Source of the DNA: JAJYUU01 sp963822955
GTDB lineage: Bacteria > Actinomycetota > Actinomycetes > Streptosporangiales > Streptosporangiaceae
Reading direction: 5' to 3'
Length of the DNA stretch: 64,000 nt
NCBI GenBank assembly: GCA_963822955.1
Contig: CAWGJS010000002.1
Coordinates: 930,001-994,000 of the forward strand
Part shown: positions 51,050 through 59,202 of the stretch, piece by piece
Layout: every line of letters begins with the position of its first letter
How positions within the stretch are numbered: position 1 is the first letter of the stretch
Notes under the pieces: model-generated
What the model saw: only the letters and a program-made list of their open reading frames with translations
What the model was told of the DNA's origin: nothing
Database searches by the model: none
Made by a program: the position numbers and the translations under genes

Positions 51050-52714
51050 GTGACCTCATCACAACCCAGGTTCAGCCGCGCCGCCCTCGCCGGCGCCGGA
51101 GCGCTCGTCGGACTCGTCACGGCTCTGGTCGCGCTCGCCGTCGCTCAGGTCGTCGCGGCCCTGCTCAGCGCGCCGATCGGCGAGCCAGTCGCTGCCGTCG
51201 GCGAGCTTTCCATCGACCATACGCCACCGGCGCTGAAGAACTTCGCGATCCGAGAGTTCGGCTCGAGCGACAAGACCGTCCTGGTCTGGGGCATCCGCGG
51301 CGTCCTGATCATCTTCGCCGCCGTGATCGGCATACTCGCCGTCCGCAAGCTCTGGCACGGCATGGTGGGGCTGGCCGTCTTCGGCGCCATCGGCGTCTAT
51401 GCCGCCCTCAGCCAGCCCACCGCGACGGCCACAGATGCGCTGCCGTCCCTGGTCGGCGCGGGCGTGGCCACTTTCGCGCTGAGGTACTTCAGCCTCCGGG
51501 CCGCCCCGCTGGCAGCGATACAGCGGTCCAGGCCACCCGACCATCCCGCCCCTGGCCTGCCAGAACGCGCGCAGCCCAGTGGCCCGGCCTGGCGACCGAT
51601 TGAGTCGGCCGGGCGCGCCGGCCTCGAGCTGGCCCCGGACCGGCGCCGGTTCCTGCTCGGGAGCCTCGCGGCAGCGGGCATCTCGCTGCTGACCTACGCC
51701 GGCGGGTCCTGGGTGGCTGAGACAAAGGACGTCGGCACCATCCAGGCGGCACTCAAGCTCCCGCCGGCTGCAGTAGCGGCTCCGCCGCTGCCGGCGGGCG
51801 CGGACCTGAAGATCCCGGGGCTGAGCAGCTTCATCACCCCGAACAGCAACTTCTACCGGGTCGACACCGCCATCGTGCTGCCGGAAATCGCCCCGGCCAA
51901 CTGGCAGCTGCGGATCCACGGCATGGTCCGGAAGGAAATCGTGCTGAGCTTCAAGGACCTGATCAAGCGGCCGCTGATCGAGGACTACATCACGCTGTGC
52001 TGCGTGTCTAATCCGGTTGGCGGCCTGTACATCGGCAACGCCAAGTGGCTAGGCGCGAGCCTGCGCGGCCTGCTCCAGGAAGCCGGCATCAAGGCGGGCG
52101 CGAGCCAGCTGCTCGCCACCTCGTCGGACGGCTTCACCTCGGGCTCTCCGGTGCAGGTCGCGATGGACAGCGGCCGGGACTCGCTGCTTGCGGTCGCGAT
52201 GAACGACGCCGCCCTGCCGGTCGCGCACGGCTTCCCGGTCCGGCAAGTGATCCCGGGGCTGTACGGCTACGTCTCAGCGTGCAAGTGGATCGTCGACATC
52301 GAGGTGACGACGTACGAGGCTGCCCAGGCGTACTGGGTGCCGCGCGGCTGGTATGCCCAGGCACCGATCAAGACCGAGTCGCGCATCGACGTGCCGACGG
52401 GCCAGAGCCCGATCAAGGCCGGACAGCGGGTCTCGGTTGCCGGAGTGGCCTGGGCCCAGCACAAGGGCATCGAGGCGGTCGAGGTGCGCGTCGGGAGCGG
52501 GCCATGGCAGCAGGCCAGGCTCGCCGCCGTTCCGGATCTCGATACATGGCGGCAGTGGGTGTACGAGTGGGACGCTGACGTGAGGCCTGGCAACTACCTG
52601 ATCGAGGCACGGGCCACCGACAAGACCGGCTATACGCAGACGGCCCTCCAGGAACCGCCGGAGCCGAACGGCGCGACCGGCTACCCGGCCGTCAGTGTCC
52701 AGGTGACCAGCTGA
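51050..52714 (+). CDS. Membrane-anchored molybdopterin-dependent oxidoreductase (sulfite-oxidase family)
   Basis: 554 aa from GTG 51050. An N-terminal membrane part of about four helices (ALAGAGALVGLVTALVALAV; VLIIFAAVIGILAVRKLW; MVGLAVFGAIGVYAALS) and a linker with a further helix (RRRFLLGSLAAAGISLLTYA, Tat-like RRR) carry an external sulfite-oxidase-type domain. The Mo-ligand Cys is in YITLCCVSNPVGG (Cys 317 or 318); HGFPVRQVIPGLYGYVSACK and the C-terminal Ig-like dimer domain (VAGVAWAQHKGIEAVEVRVG) are typical. Electron partners may be the membrane redox module at 60-62.6 kb, which is inference. Longer frames upstream overlap sigK antisense and are not used. Confidence 0.9.
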   Translation: MTSSQPRFSRAALAGAGALVGLVTALVALAVAQVVAALLSAPIGEPVAAVGELSIDHTPPALKNFAIREFGSSDKTVLVWGIRGVLIIFAAVIGILAVRKLWHGMVGLAVFGAIGVYAALSQPTATATDALPSLVGAGVATFALRYFSLRAAPLAAIQRSRPPDHPAPGLPERAQPSGPAWRPIESAGRAGLELAPDRRRFLLGSLAAAGISLLTYAGGSWVAETKDVGTIQAALKLPPAAVAAPPLPAGADLKIPGLSSFITPNSNFYRVDTAIVLPEIAPANWQLRIHGMVRKEIVLSFKDLIKRPLIEDYITLCCVSNPVGGLYIGNAKWLGASLRGLLQEAGIKAGASQLLATSSDGFTSGSPVQVAMDSGRDSLLAVAMNDAALPVAHGFPVRQVIPGLYGYVSACKWIVDIEVTTYEAAQAYWVPRGWYAQAPIKTESRIDVPTGQSPIKAGQRVSVAGVAWAQHKGIEAVEVRVGSGPWQQARLAAVPDLDTWRQWVYEWDADVRPGNYLIEARATDKTGYTQTALQEPPEPNGATGYPAVSVQVTS

Positions 52715-52740
52715 GCGTGAACGCGGCTAGCTGACCGGAC

Positions 52741-53511
52741 TCACAGCAGCTGGTCACGTACTGACCCGTACATGTACGCACCCAGCCATCGGCCGAGCTC
52801 GTCAAAGAACAGCCGGCGCCCGTCACCGTCGTCCTGCCCCGGTCGTTCGCCCGCTCGCGGCAGATGCAGCAAGGTCACGTGGCTGCCCAGCTGTGCAGCC
52901 GCAGGTGCCGGACGGCGCTGCCGCAGCGGCCACCGGCTGGTGGCATCGCGAGGGACGCGTCCGTCATCGGCCAGCGTGAGCCCGGTAACGACGAGCACCG
53001 GGCAGCTGATGCTGAGCTTCACGGACCGGACTGGCAATTCGGGCTCGTAGAGGATGAGCGCGTCCGCACGGTCGTCTCCCCCGGCCCGGCCGCCCATCCA
53101 GAGCGCGGCGGCGAGTGCTCCCCGCCCTTGCGCGGCGACGATCACCGAGCCGATCCCGTCGGCCTGGCGCAGCTGCATGCAGGCGGCATCAAGGTCGGCG
53201 CAGGCAGATGCGAGCGAGCGGGCCCCCGGCCGTGCGGTCAGCCGGTGCGGCACGCGCAGGCCTGCCAGATAGAAGTGAAAGGCGCGCTGGGTAAACCAGT
53301 CGGCCACGTCTGATGGCACTACGGGGTCCCCGGCCGCCTGGACGTGCAGCATCGCACGCCGGCTCGGCTGCAGCGACCGGCGGCGGAACATGACGGTCTC
53401 AGGCCGGGCTGCGGCCTGCGTGCCGTCAACCTCTTCGGTGCCCTTGATCGCCCCTGTGCCCGCCATGGTCTCGTACCCCTCGGCGGCACTGCGGCTCATG
53501 CTGACGCTCAC
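52741..53511 (-). CDS. Alpha/beta-hydrolase-like protein lacking the nucleophile
   Basis: About 256 aa from GTG 53511 (ATG 53499 and 53466 are alternatives). The fold is suggested by MLHVQAAGDPVVPSDVADWF, DLDAACMQLRQADGIGSVIV followed by AAQGRGALAAALW, and SCPVLVVTGLTLADD. At the elbow where the family has GxSxG the sequence is AQGRG, so no Ser or Cys nucleophile; late Asp and His are also not clear. It may be a dead binding protein. The first 40 residues are Gly/Glu/Thr-rich. Convergent with the oxidoreductase gene. Confidence 0.6.
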   Translation of the reverse strand: MSVSMSRSAAEGYETMAGTGAIKGTEEVDGTQAAARPETVMFRRRSLQPSRRAMLHVQAAGDPVVPSDVADWFTQRAFHFYLAGLRVPHRLTARPGARSLASACADLDAACMQLRQADGIGSVIVAAQGRGALAAALWMGGRAGGDDRADALILYEPELPVRSVKLSISCPVLVVTGLTLADDGRVPRDATSRWPLRQRRPAPAAAQLGSHVTLLHLPRAGERPGQDDGDGRRLFFDELGRWLGAYMYGSVRDQLL

Positions 53512-53805
53512 GCGCTCCCCCGTCCCGGCTGCGTTAACGCCGGCAGATCGCTCCGTGCTCCCAGGCCCGATCCCAGGCTGCCGTGCACGGAACGTTAGGC
53601 ATAAGTCTCGCACTGTAATCGGCCACTCGCCCGCCGAACACGCCATCGCGGCCTCAGCACAGCCGACAGTTCATCCGCTCGTACCTTGCCCGGTCGCCGG
53701 AATTACACGTTTAATGGCAGGGAACGTGGGTCTGCCCGTGCTGGTGAAGGTTGCCGGCCCTCGGCCGCGGGAATCACCGCGCCTGAGCGCCACGCTCAAC
53801 GGCGA

Positions 53806-53840
53806 CGAGGCCCCTCCATGTATGAGATGGAGGGGCCTCG
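53806..53840 (+). terminator. 14-bp hairpin with 7-base loop
   Basis: CGAGGCCCCTCCAT (53806-53819) pairs perfectly with ATGGAGGGGCCTCG (53827-53840). No U-run follows. No gene runs into it closely from either side (nearest minus start 53511, nearest plus start 54311), so it may belong to an unrecognised short transcript or be a structural element. Confidence 0.6.
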
Positions 53841-53858
53841 CCTTGCCCTGCTGCACTA

Positions 53859-53900
53859 GCTGCCGATCGCTCAGCTGCAGCTGCCGATCGCTCAGCTGCG
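53859..53900. repeat. 21-bp tandem duplication
   Basis: GCTGCCGATCGCTCAGCTGC occurs twice head to tail (53859 and 53880), each copy ending in the inverted pair AGCTG. It directly follows the hairpin at 53806. Confidence 0.65.
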
Positions 53901-54142
53901 ACGTGCTGCGTGGCTACCACCGGTCCAGATTCCCGCCGTCCGCGCCAGTCGCCCAGCCCTTCCAGCGTTCCCTTGGTTTCCCTCGGGGCGGATCCCGTCT
54001 TCAGTGGTGAGGAATTTCTACTGCCTGCGCAGGCCCTTGCACAAGGCCTTTCTGCGAGAAGTTCAAGATTCTTTAGCCGTCCACAGGACATCTGTTGTTT
54101 ATCCTCCGTCCACGGCCGATTTCCACCGGGCCGTTCACAGGT

Positions 54143-54151
54143 TTATCCACA
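54143..54151 (+). promoter_or_regulatory. Consensus DnaA box TTATCCACA
   Basis: An exact TTATCCACA lies in the gene-free interval, with weaker relatives around it (GTCCACAGG at 54079, TTATCCTCC at 54099, TTCACAGG at 54134). One good box is not an origin, and no dnaA/dnaN genes are near. It could titrate DnaA or be chance. Confidence 0.35.
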
Positions 54152-54310
54152 GCACCTGAGGATGACGGGCGCCCCCAACGTCTCGGCAAGCTCGAGCTCG
54201 CGCTGACGCTCGCCGTTCATGCTCAGCACCTACTGGCAGCTGGCGCAGAGGCAGTTCAGAAGTTGGCGGGCGATGCTGACGCACGTAACCCGCTAACTGG
54301 AAGCTGACAG

Positions 54311-54739
54311 ATGAAGCCCGACAACTCACCCCTCCCCGCCAGCCATGCCACCGCCAGCCAAGCCGCCACCAGCCGTGCTACCCGCAACCCCGCCGAGGCG
54401 ATCAGGTACCGCGACCGGAACCGAGGCAGGCTCCGTGCCGTAACAGCAGCGGCCGGCCTGGCCAGCGTGCTCACGGCCGCCGGAGTCGTCTACGCCCTGC
54501 CCGGGTCGGCAGGCGCTGCCTCCGCCGCCAGCCGCGTCGTCTCGGGCTCAGGTTCCGCCAGCTCAGGCTCCGGCAATTCGAGCTCGTCCAGCTCAAGCTC
54601 CGGCAGCTCGAGCGGCGCCACATCGAGCAGCTCGGGCTCGTCCAGGTCGAGCTCGTCCAGCTCCAGCGGCGGCTTCCAGGGCTCATCGGCGCCGTCCGCC
54701 AGTTCCGGCGCAGGCCAGGTGACATCCGGCGGCTCCTGA
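54311..54739 (+). CDS. Ser-rich single-pass membrane protein
   Basis: 142 aa. ATG 54311 with GGAAG 7 bases upstream. A basic cytoplasmic lead (AIRYRDRNRGRLRAV), one hydrophobic helix TAAAGLASVLTAAGVVYALP (about residues 45-64), then some 70 residues nearly all Ser and Gly (SGSGNSSSSSSSSGSSSG). It looks like an exported stalk or wall spacer. In related genomes such proteins stand near FMN-binding or ferric-reductase-like redox genes, which occur here at 60 kb; this is weak inference. Confidence 0.65.
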   Translation: MKPDNSPLPASHATASQAATSRATRNPAEAIRYRDRNRGRLRAVTAAAGLASVLTAAGVVYALPGSAGAASAASRVVSGSGSASSGSGNSSSSSSSSGSSSGATSSSSGSSRSSSSSSSGGFQGSSAPSASSGAGQVTSGGS

Positions 54740-54851
54740 TCGATCTCCCGCACCGCTACGGTCGCTGTCGCCCAAACCGCGGGCGCCGAGCGGCGCTCCG
54801 GGGCCCTACGATGTCGCACAGAACGGAAACGGCGGCTCGGCGGGAGACCTC

Positions 54852-55634
54852 ATGACGGACGCGGAAACCACGAGCCCCGAGCTGGCCGTCAAGCTCGGCG
54901 ACGACTACGTGGCAACGCTTGAGATCAACCGGCCGCCGAGCAACTTTTTCAGCGTCGCGCTGATCGAGCAGATCGCCGATGCCTGCGAGGAACTCGCTGC
55001 CGGGGAGCGCTGCCGGGCGATCGTGCTGTGCAGCGCCGGGCGCGTCTTCTGCGCAGGCGCCGATTTCACTGACGGGCACGCGATCAGCAGGCCGGACGGC
55101 GCCCACTTGTACGACTTCGCAATCCGGCTGTTCGAGCAGCCGCTGCCCATCGTGGCGGCGATCCAGGGCGCGGCGATCGGCGGCGGCCTCGGCCTCGCGC
55201 TCGCAGCGGACTTCCGGGTGGCCGCACCCGAGGCGCGCTTCGCCGCGAACTTCGCGCTGCTCGGCATCCATCAGGGGTTCGCGCTCAGCGTGACGCTGCC
55301 AGCTGTGGTCGGGCAGCAGAAGGCACTAGAGCTCCTCTACACCGGCCGTCGGATCGCCGCGCCGGAGGCGCACCTTATCGGCCTAGCCGACCGCGTGGCC
55401 GGGTCCGGCGAGGCACGCGAGCAGGCGCACGCGCTGGCCGCCGCGATCGCGGCATCCGCCCCGCTGGCTGTCCGCTCGATCCGCGCCACGATGCGTCAGC
55501 AGCTGGCGGTTCAAGCCCGGGCAGCGATGGAGCGGGAACGGGCAGAGCAGGAGCGGCTCATGCAGACTGCGGACTGGAAAGAAGGCGTCGCTGCCGTGAC
55601 GGCGAGACGGCCAGCGAAGTTCACCGGTCGCTGA
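54852..55634 (+). CDS. Enoyl-CoA hydratase/isomerase family protein
   Basis: 260-aa crotonase. Oxyanion-hole peptides are GRVFCAGADF and GAAIGGGLGLALAADFRV. In the catalytic stretch FAANFALLGIHQGFALSVTL the usual Glu residues are replaced (His/Gln), so dehydration/hydration by the standard mechanism is doubtful; isomerase, thioesterase or synthase chemistry is possible. GGGAG precedes ATG 54852. First of three same-direction genes (with the hydrolase and dehydrogenase) that may form an acyl-CoA breakdown operon. Confidence 0.88.
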   Translation: MTDAETTSPELAVKLGDDYVATLEINRPPSNFFSVALIEQIADACEELAAGERCRAIVLCSAGRVFCAGADFTDGHAISRPDGAHLYDFAIRLFEQPLPIVAAIQGAAIGGGLGLALAADFRVAAPEARFAANFALLGIHQGFALSVTLPAVVGQQKALELLYTGRRIAAPEAHLIGLADRVAGSGEAREQAHALAAAIAASAPLAVRSIRATMRQQLAVQARAAMERERAEQERLMQTADWKEGVAAVTARRPAKFTGR

Positions 55635-55688
55635 TACCACTGACTGCTCACACCCACTGGCCGCTGGCAGAAAGGCAGGAACCCCCGA

Positions 55689-56468
55689 ATGTCAGATCTG
55701 GCCCGGCCTGCCGGCCGCATCCGCTACCAGGTCAGCGGCAGCGGCCGACCGCCGCTGCTGCTGACGCACGGCTACGGTGCCACCTCGGCGATGTTCGGTT
55801 CGAGCCTTGCCGCGGTCGGCACGCAGAACCAGGTGGTCACCTGGGATATCCGCGGCCACGGCGGCAGTGAGTACCCGGCCGACCCGGCGTGCTACAGCCC
55901 GGCCAATGCGCTCGCCGACATGGCCGCGATCCTCGCCGAGCTCGGCATCGACCGCGCCGTGCTCGGCGGGCACTCGCTCGGCGGCTACCTGTCACTGGAC
56001 TTCGCTCTCACCCACCCGGACGTCGTGGCTGGCCTGGTGCTCATCGACACCGGCCCCGGCTTCCGTAACGACGCAGCACGAGACGACTGGAACCGCCGGG
56101 CCAACAAGACGGCCGCCCGCCTGGAGGAGCAGGGCCTCGCTGCCCTCGGATCCAGCGCTGAGCTGCACTCTGGCGAGCACCGGGATGCCAGCGGCCTCAT
56201 TCATGCAGCCAGGCAGACGCTGACGCAGCACAACTCGCACGTGCTCGACGGGCTGCCGCTCATCGAGGCGCCGACGCTCGTCATCGTCGGCGCCGACGAC
56301 GCCCCGTTCCTCGCCGCGGCCGACTACATGTCGAACAAGATCCCGAACGCGCGCAAGGTCGTCATCCCGGCTGCCGGGCATGCGCCAAACATCTCCCAGC
56401 CTGAGCTCTTCGACGCCGAGCTGCGGAGCTTCCTCGGCGAGGTGGCCGCGGCTGAGGGGGCCTTGTGA
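55689..56468 (+). CDS. Alpha/beta hydrolase
   Basis: 259 aa. LLLTHGYGATSAMFGSSLAA, WDIRGHGGSEYP, nucleophile elbow GGHSLGGYLSLDFALTHP with Ser about residue 101, acid in VGADDAPF and His in AAGHAPNIS. A complete, active-looking hydrolase, perhaps acting on an acyl-CoA or ester intermediate of the same pathway. Its stop overlaps the GTG of the acyl-CoA dehydrogenase gene. Confidence 0.9.
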   Translation: MSDLARPAGRIRYQVSGSGRPPLLLTHGYGATSAMFGSSLAAVGTQNQVVTWDIRGHGGSEYPADPACYSPANALADMAAILAELGIDRAVLGGHSLGGYLSLDFALTHPDVVAGLVLIDTGPGFRNDAARDDWNRRANKTAARLEEQGLAALGSSAELHSGEHRDASGLIHAARQTLTQHNSHVLDGLPLIEAPTLVIVGADDAPFLAAADYMSNKIPNARKVVIPAAGHAPNISQPELFDAELRSFLGEVAAAEGAL

Positions 56469-57724
56469 CCACGCAAGCGGCAGCTGCCGCCGACCCGGAC
56501 CAGATCCGGGCCGAGCTGGCGGACTGGGTGCACGGGCACTGGGATCCGGCCATGGCGCTGCGCGACTGGCGCAAGCTGCTGCTGGCCTCAGGCTGGGCAG
56601 TGCCGAGCTGGCCGGAGCGATGGCATGGTCGCGGGCTGCCCGCCTGGGCCGATGACCTGGTAGGCAGCGAACTGCTGCGGCTCGGTGCAGTCGGCGTCCC
56701 GGTCGGCAGCGGCACGTGGCTGGCCGCGCCCACGATCCTCGCGCACGGCAGCGATGACCTGCGCGACCGGCTGCTGGCCCCGATCCTCACCGGCGAGCAG
56801 ACCTGGTGCCAGCTGTTCAGCGAGCCGGGGGCCGGGTCTGACCTGGCCGGTCTGTCCACCTCGGCCGTGCTCGACGGCGACAGCTGGGTAGTCAGCGGGC
56901 AGAAGGTCTGGAACACCAGCGCACACCACGCCGACATGGGAATGCTGCTGGCCCGTACCGACTGGAGCGTGCCGAAGCATCAGGGCATCACCTATTTCGC
57001 GCTGCCGATGCACCAGCGCGGCGTGGAGGTCCGCCAGCTCCGGCAGATGAACTTCCACGCGTCGTTCAACGAGGTGTTCCTCACCGACGCCCGGATTCCG
57101 GCCGGCAACGTCATAGGCGAGGTAGGCCAGGGGTGGACGGCGGCGCTCACCACGCTCGCGTACGAGCGCAGGTTCTCCGCGCTGCGGCGTCCCGCCTACT
57201 CGCCCGCCCCCGGCCGAGCGCTCGACGAGGCTCGCGCCGAGGCAGACGACCATTTCGCGACCTACTCGTGGTACCCGCAGCGAGCCGGACGGCCAGACCT
57301 GGTGATCGAGCACGCGCGCGCATCCGGGGTCAGCGAAGACCCTGTCATCCGGCAGGCGATCGCGAGGCTCATCACGATGCAGCGGGTCGCCATCTGGACG
57401 GCGGAACGGGCGAGGGTGGCCCGCGCCCTTGGCGCACGCCCCGGTGCTGAGGGCTCGATCGGCAAGCTGGCTGCGAGCAATGTTGCCCGCGAGTCCGCGA
57501 AGGTCCACTCGATGATCGCGGGCGCGGCCGCGCTGCTGACCGGGCCAGACTCACCATTCGGCGGGGTAGTTGCCGAGGTGCTGATGTCGGTGCCTGGCCA
57601 GTCAATCGCTGGGGGGACCGACGAGATCCAGAAGAACATCCTGGCTGAGAAGGTGCTCGGGCTGCCGCCTGAGGTCCGGGTGGATCGGGACGTGCCGTTC
57701 AGCCAGATCAAGCATCGCGGCTAG
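56465..57724 (+). CDS. Acyl-CoA dehydrogenase
   Basis: 419 aa from GTG 56465 (4-base overlap with the hydrolase gene). The flavin/substrate signature is LFSEPGAGSDLAGLSTSAVL and WNTSAHHADMG follows; the C-terminal signature is FGGVVAEVLMSVPGQSIAGG with TDEIQKNILAEKVLGLPPE. The usual catalytic Glu site reads GGTDEIQ, as in the FadE subgroup acting on cholesterol or branched side chains, where two different subunits often pair. No partner subunit is adjacent. Start region (RAELADWVHGHWDPAMALRD) is typical for that subgroup. Confidence 0.9.
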   Translation: MTTQAAAAADPDQIRAELADWVHGHWDPAMALRDWRKLLLASGWAVPSWPERWHGRGLPAWADDLVGSELLRLGAVGVPVGSGTWLAAPTILAHGSDDLRDRLLAPILTGEQTWCQLFSEPGAGSDLAGLSTSAVLDGDSWVVSGQKVWNTSAHHADMGMLLARTDWSVPKHQGITYFALPMHQRGVEVRQLRQMNFHASFNEVFLTDARIPAGNVIGEVGQGWTAALTTLAYERRFSALRRPAYSPAPGRALDEARAEADDHFATYSWYPQRAGRPDLVIEHARASGVSEDPVIRQAIARLITMQRVAIWTAERARVARALGARPGAEGSIGKLAASNVARESAKVHSMIAGAAALLTGPDSPFGGVVAEVLMSVPGQSIAGGTDEIQKNILAEKVLGLPPEVRVDRDVPFSQIKHRG

Positions 57725-57855
57725 GAGCGGCTCGCTTGGCGCAACAGCCAGGCAGCGCATCATCGTCCGCGCCTGGGGCGGTTGACTAACGCTGGCGGGG
57801 TGCGCGGCATCGTGGTTCCTATCGCGGCACGTGACGGCGGCAGGAAAGGACACCC

Positions 57856-58737
57856 ATGACAAGCCAACTCCCCGGCGGCACCTTCTCCGTCGACGGCCTG
57901 GAGCTCACCCGCATCGGCTACGGGGCGATGCAGCTCGCCGGTCCCGGTGTGTTCGGTCCGCCGAAGGACCACGATGCCGCGATCGCGGTGCTCCGCACCG
58001 CCGTCGATCTCGGCATCCGGCACATCGATACCTCAGACTTCTATGGTCCGCGGATCACTAACGAGCTCATCCGCGAAGCCCTTGCGCCCTATCCGGATGA
58101 CCTGCGTATCGTCACCAAGGTCGGCGCGCGCCGGGACGACCATGGCGGCTGGCTGCCGGCCACCTCCCCGGCCGAACTGCGCGACCAGGTCCATGACAAC
58201 CTCCGGCATCTCGGACTCGACGTGCTCGACGTGGTGAACATGCGCGCCATCGGCGCCGACGACGGGCACCCTCAGGATTCATACTCGATCGCCGAGCAGT
58301 TCGGTGCCCTAGCCGAATTGCGCGAGCAGGGGCTGATCCGCCACCTCGGCGTCAGCACGGTCAATGCTGACCAGCTCGCGGAGGCTCGCGCCATCGCGCC
58401 GGTCGTCTGCGTGCAGAACTTCTACAACATCGCCCGGCGCGCGGACGATCCGCTGGTCGAGCTCACTGCCCGGGAGGGCATCGCCTACGTGCCCTACTTC
58501 CCGCTGGGCGGATTCAGCCCGCTCCAGTCGGACGCGCTCGAGGCGGTCGCGCGGCAGCTCGGCGCGACGCAGATGGCGGTGGCACTCGCCTGGCTGCTCC
58601 AGCGCTCTCCCAACATCCTGCTGATCCCCGGCACGTCGTCGACAGCGCACCTGCGAGAGAACGTGGCCAGCGCCGGCCTCGAGCTGCCGCCCGACGCCAT
58701 GGCCCGGCTCGACGCCATCGCCGGCGCCGCCAGCTGA
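57856..58737 (+). CDS. Aldo/keto reductase
   Basis: 293 aa NADPH-dependent TIM-barrel reductase. IRHIDTSDFYGPRITNELIR contains the catalytic Asp and Tyr (D..SDFYG); Lys is in RIVTKVGARRDD; the later LREQGLIRHLGVSTVNADQL and NILLIPGTSSTAHLRENVAS bind cofactor. At the fourth tetrad place is an Asn/Met (VVNMRAIG) instead of the usual His. Close to the YdbC/oxidoreductase group seen in Streptomyces. Ribosome site GGAAAGGA precedes ATG 57856. Confidence 0.92.
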   Translation: MTSQLPGGTFSVDGLELTRIGYGAMQLAGPGVFGPPKDHDAAIAVLRTAVDLGIRHIDTSDFYGPRITNELIREALAPYPDDLRIVTKVGARRDDHGGWLPATSPAELRDQVHDNLRHLGLDVLDVVNMRAIGADDGHPQDSYSIAEQFGALAELREQGLIRHLGVSTVNADQLAEARAIAPVVCVQNFYNIARRADDPLVELTAREGIAYVPYFPLGGFSPLQSDALEAVARQLGATQMAVALAWLLQRSPNILLIPGTSSTAHLRENVASAGLELPPDAMARLDAIAGAAS

Positions 58738-58785
58738 TCCGCGGATTCAGCTCTGACGGTCTGCAGCAAAAGCCGGCTTCCCAAG

Positions 58786-58806
58786 TATCGACGATCGATA
58801 TATAAC
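58786..58806 (+). promoter_or_regulatory. PadR-gene promoter: -10 TATAAC with overlapping palindrome
   Basis: TATCGACGATCGATA (58786-58800) is a dyad with arms TATCGA/TCGATA and abuts a -10 hexamer TATAAC (58801-58806). The -10 ends 6 bases before the ATG at 58813, so transcription should begin at or next to the A of ATG. No ribosome site is present. A PadR dimer on the dyad would block polymerase: an autoregulated leaderless promoter. Confidence 0.6.
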
Positions 58807-58812
58807 TACGGT

Positions 58813-59202
58813 ATGAGCAACCAGGTGATGCAGGAACCCACGTTCCTCATCCTCACCGCGCTCGCAGCAGGGCCTCAGCACGGCTACGGGATCATGACCG
58901 ACGTCGCGAGGATCTCCGCGGACCGCGTGCGGCTGCGGGCGGGGACGCTCTACACGGCTCTGGACCGGCTGCGGACCGACGGCAGTATCGATGTCGACCG
59001 CGAGGAGATCGTCGACGGCAGACTGCGTCGCTACTACCGGCTGACTCCGGCTGGCGCAGCGGCACTGGACGCCGAGGCGGCCAGGATGCAGGCGAATGCC
59101 AGGGTCGCGGCCGCGCGGCTGCGGAAGCTTGCCCACCGCATGGGGCCCGCCGGCGGGACTGTGCCTGCTGGCGGGACTGCACCTGCCGGAGGGCCAGCGT
59201 GA
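58813..59202 (+). CDS. PadR-family transcriptional regulator
   Basis: 129 aa. Winged helix: PTFLILTALAAGPQHGYGIM, RLRAGTLYTALDRLRTDGSI, and wing VDGRLRRYYRLTPAGAAALD, all diagnostic of PadR. The C-terminus is short with GGT/P repeats (AGGTVPAGGTAPAGG). Its stop overlaps the GTG of the membrane protein that follows, a common pairing in actinomycetes where the membrane partner or an exporter is the target. Probably translated from a leaderless mRNA. Confidence 0.92.
   Translation: MSNQVMQEPTFLILTALAAGPQHGYGIMTDVARISADRVRLRAGTLYTALDRLRTDGSIDVDREEIVDGRLRRYYRLTPAGAAALDAEAARMQANARVAAARLRKLAHRMGPAGGTVPAGGTAPAGGPA

Larger units (their letters stand above)
53512..54310. other. 800-bp gene-free interval
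   Basis: No credible gene. It contains a strong hairpin (53806-53840), two copies of a 21-bp tandem repeat (53859-53900) and a perfect DnaA-box sequence (54143-54151) among related GTCCAC/TTCAC fragments. Base composition is less GC-rich between 54000 and 54160 than in the flanks. An unknown RNA is possible but I see no family signature. Confidence 0.5.

Noticed and set aside
54079..54151. A replication origin
   Set aside because: Only one exact DnaA box, no AT-rich unwinding stretch and no dnaA, dnaN or parAB genes nearby.
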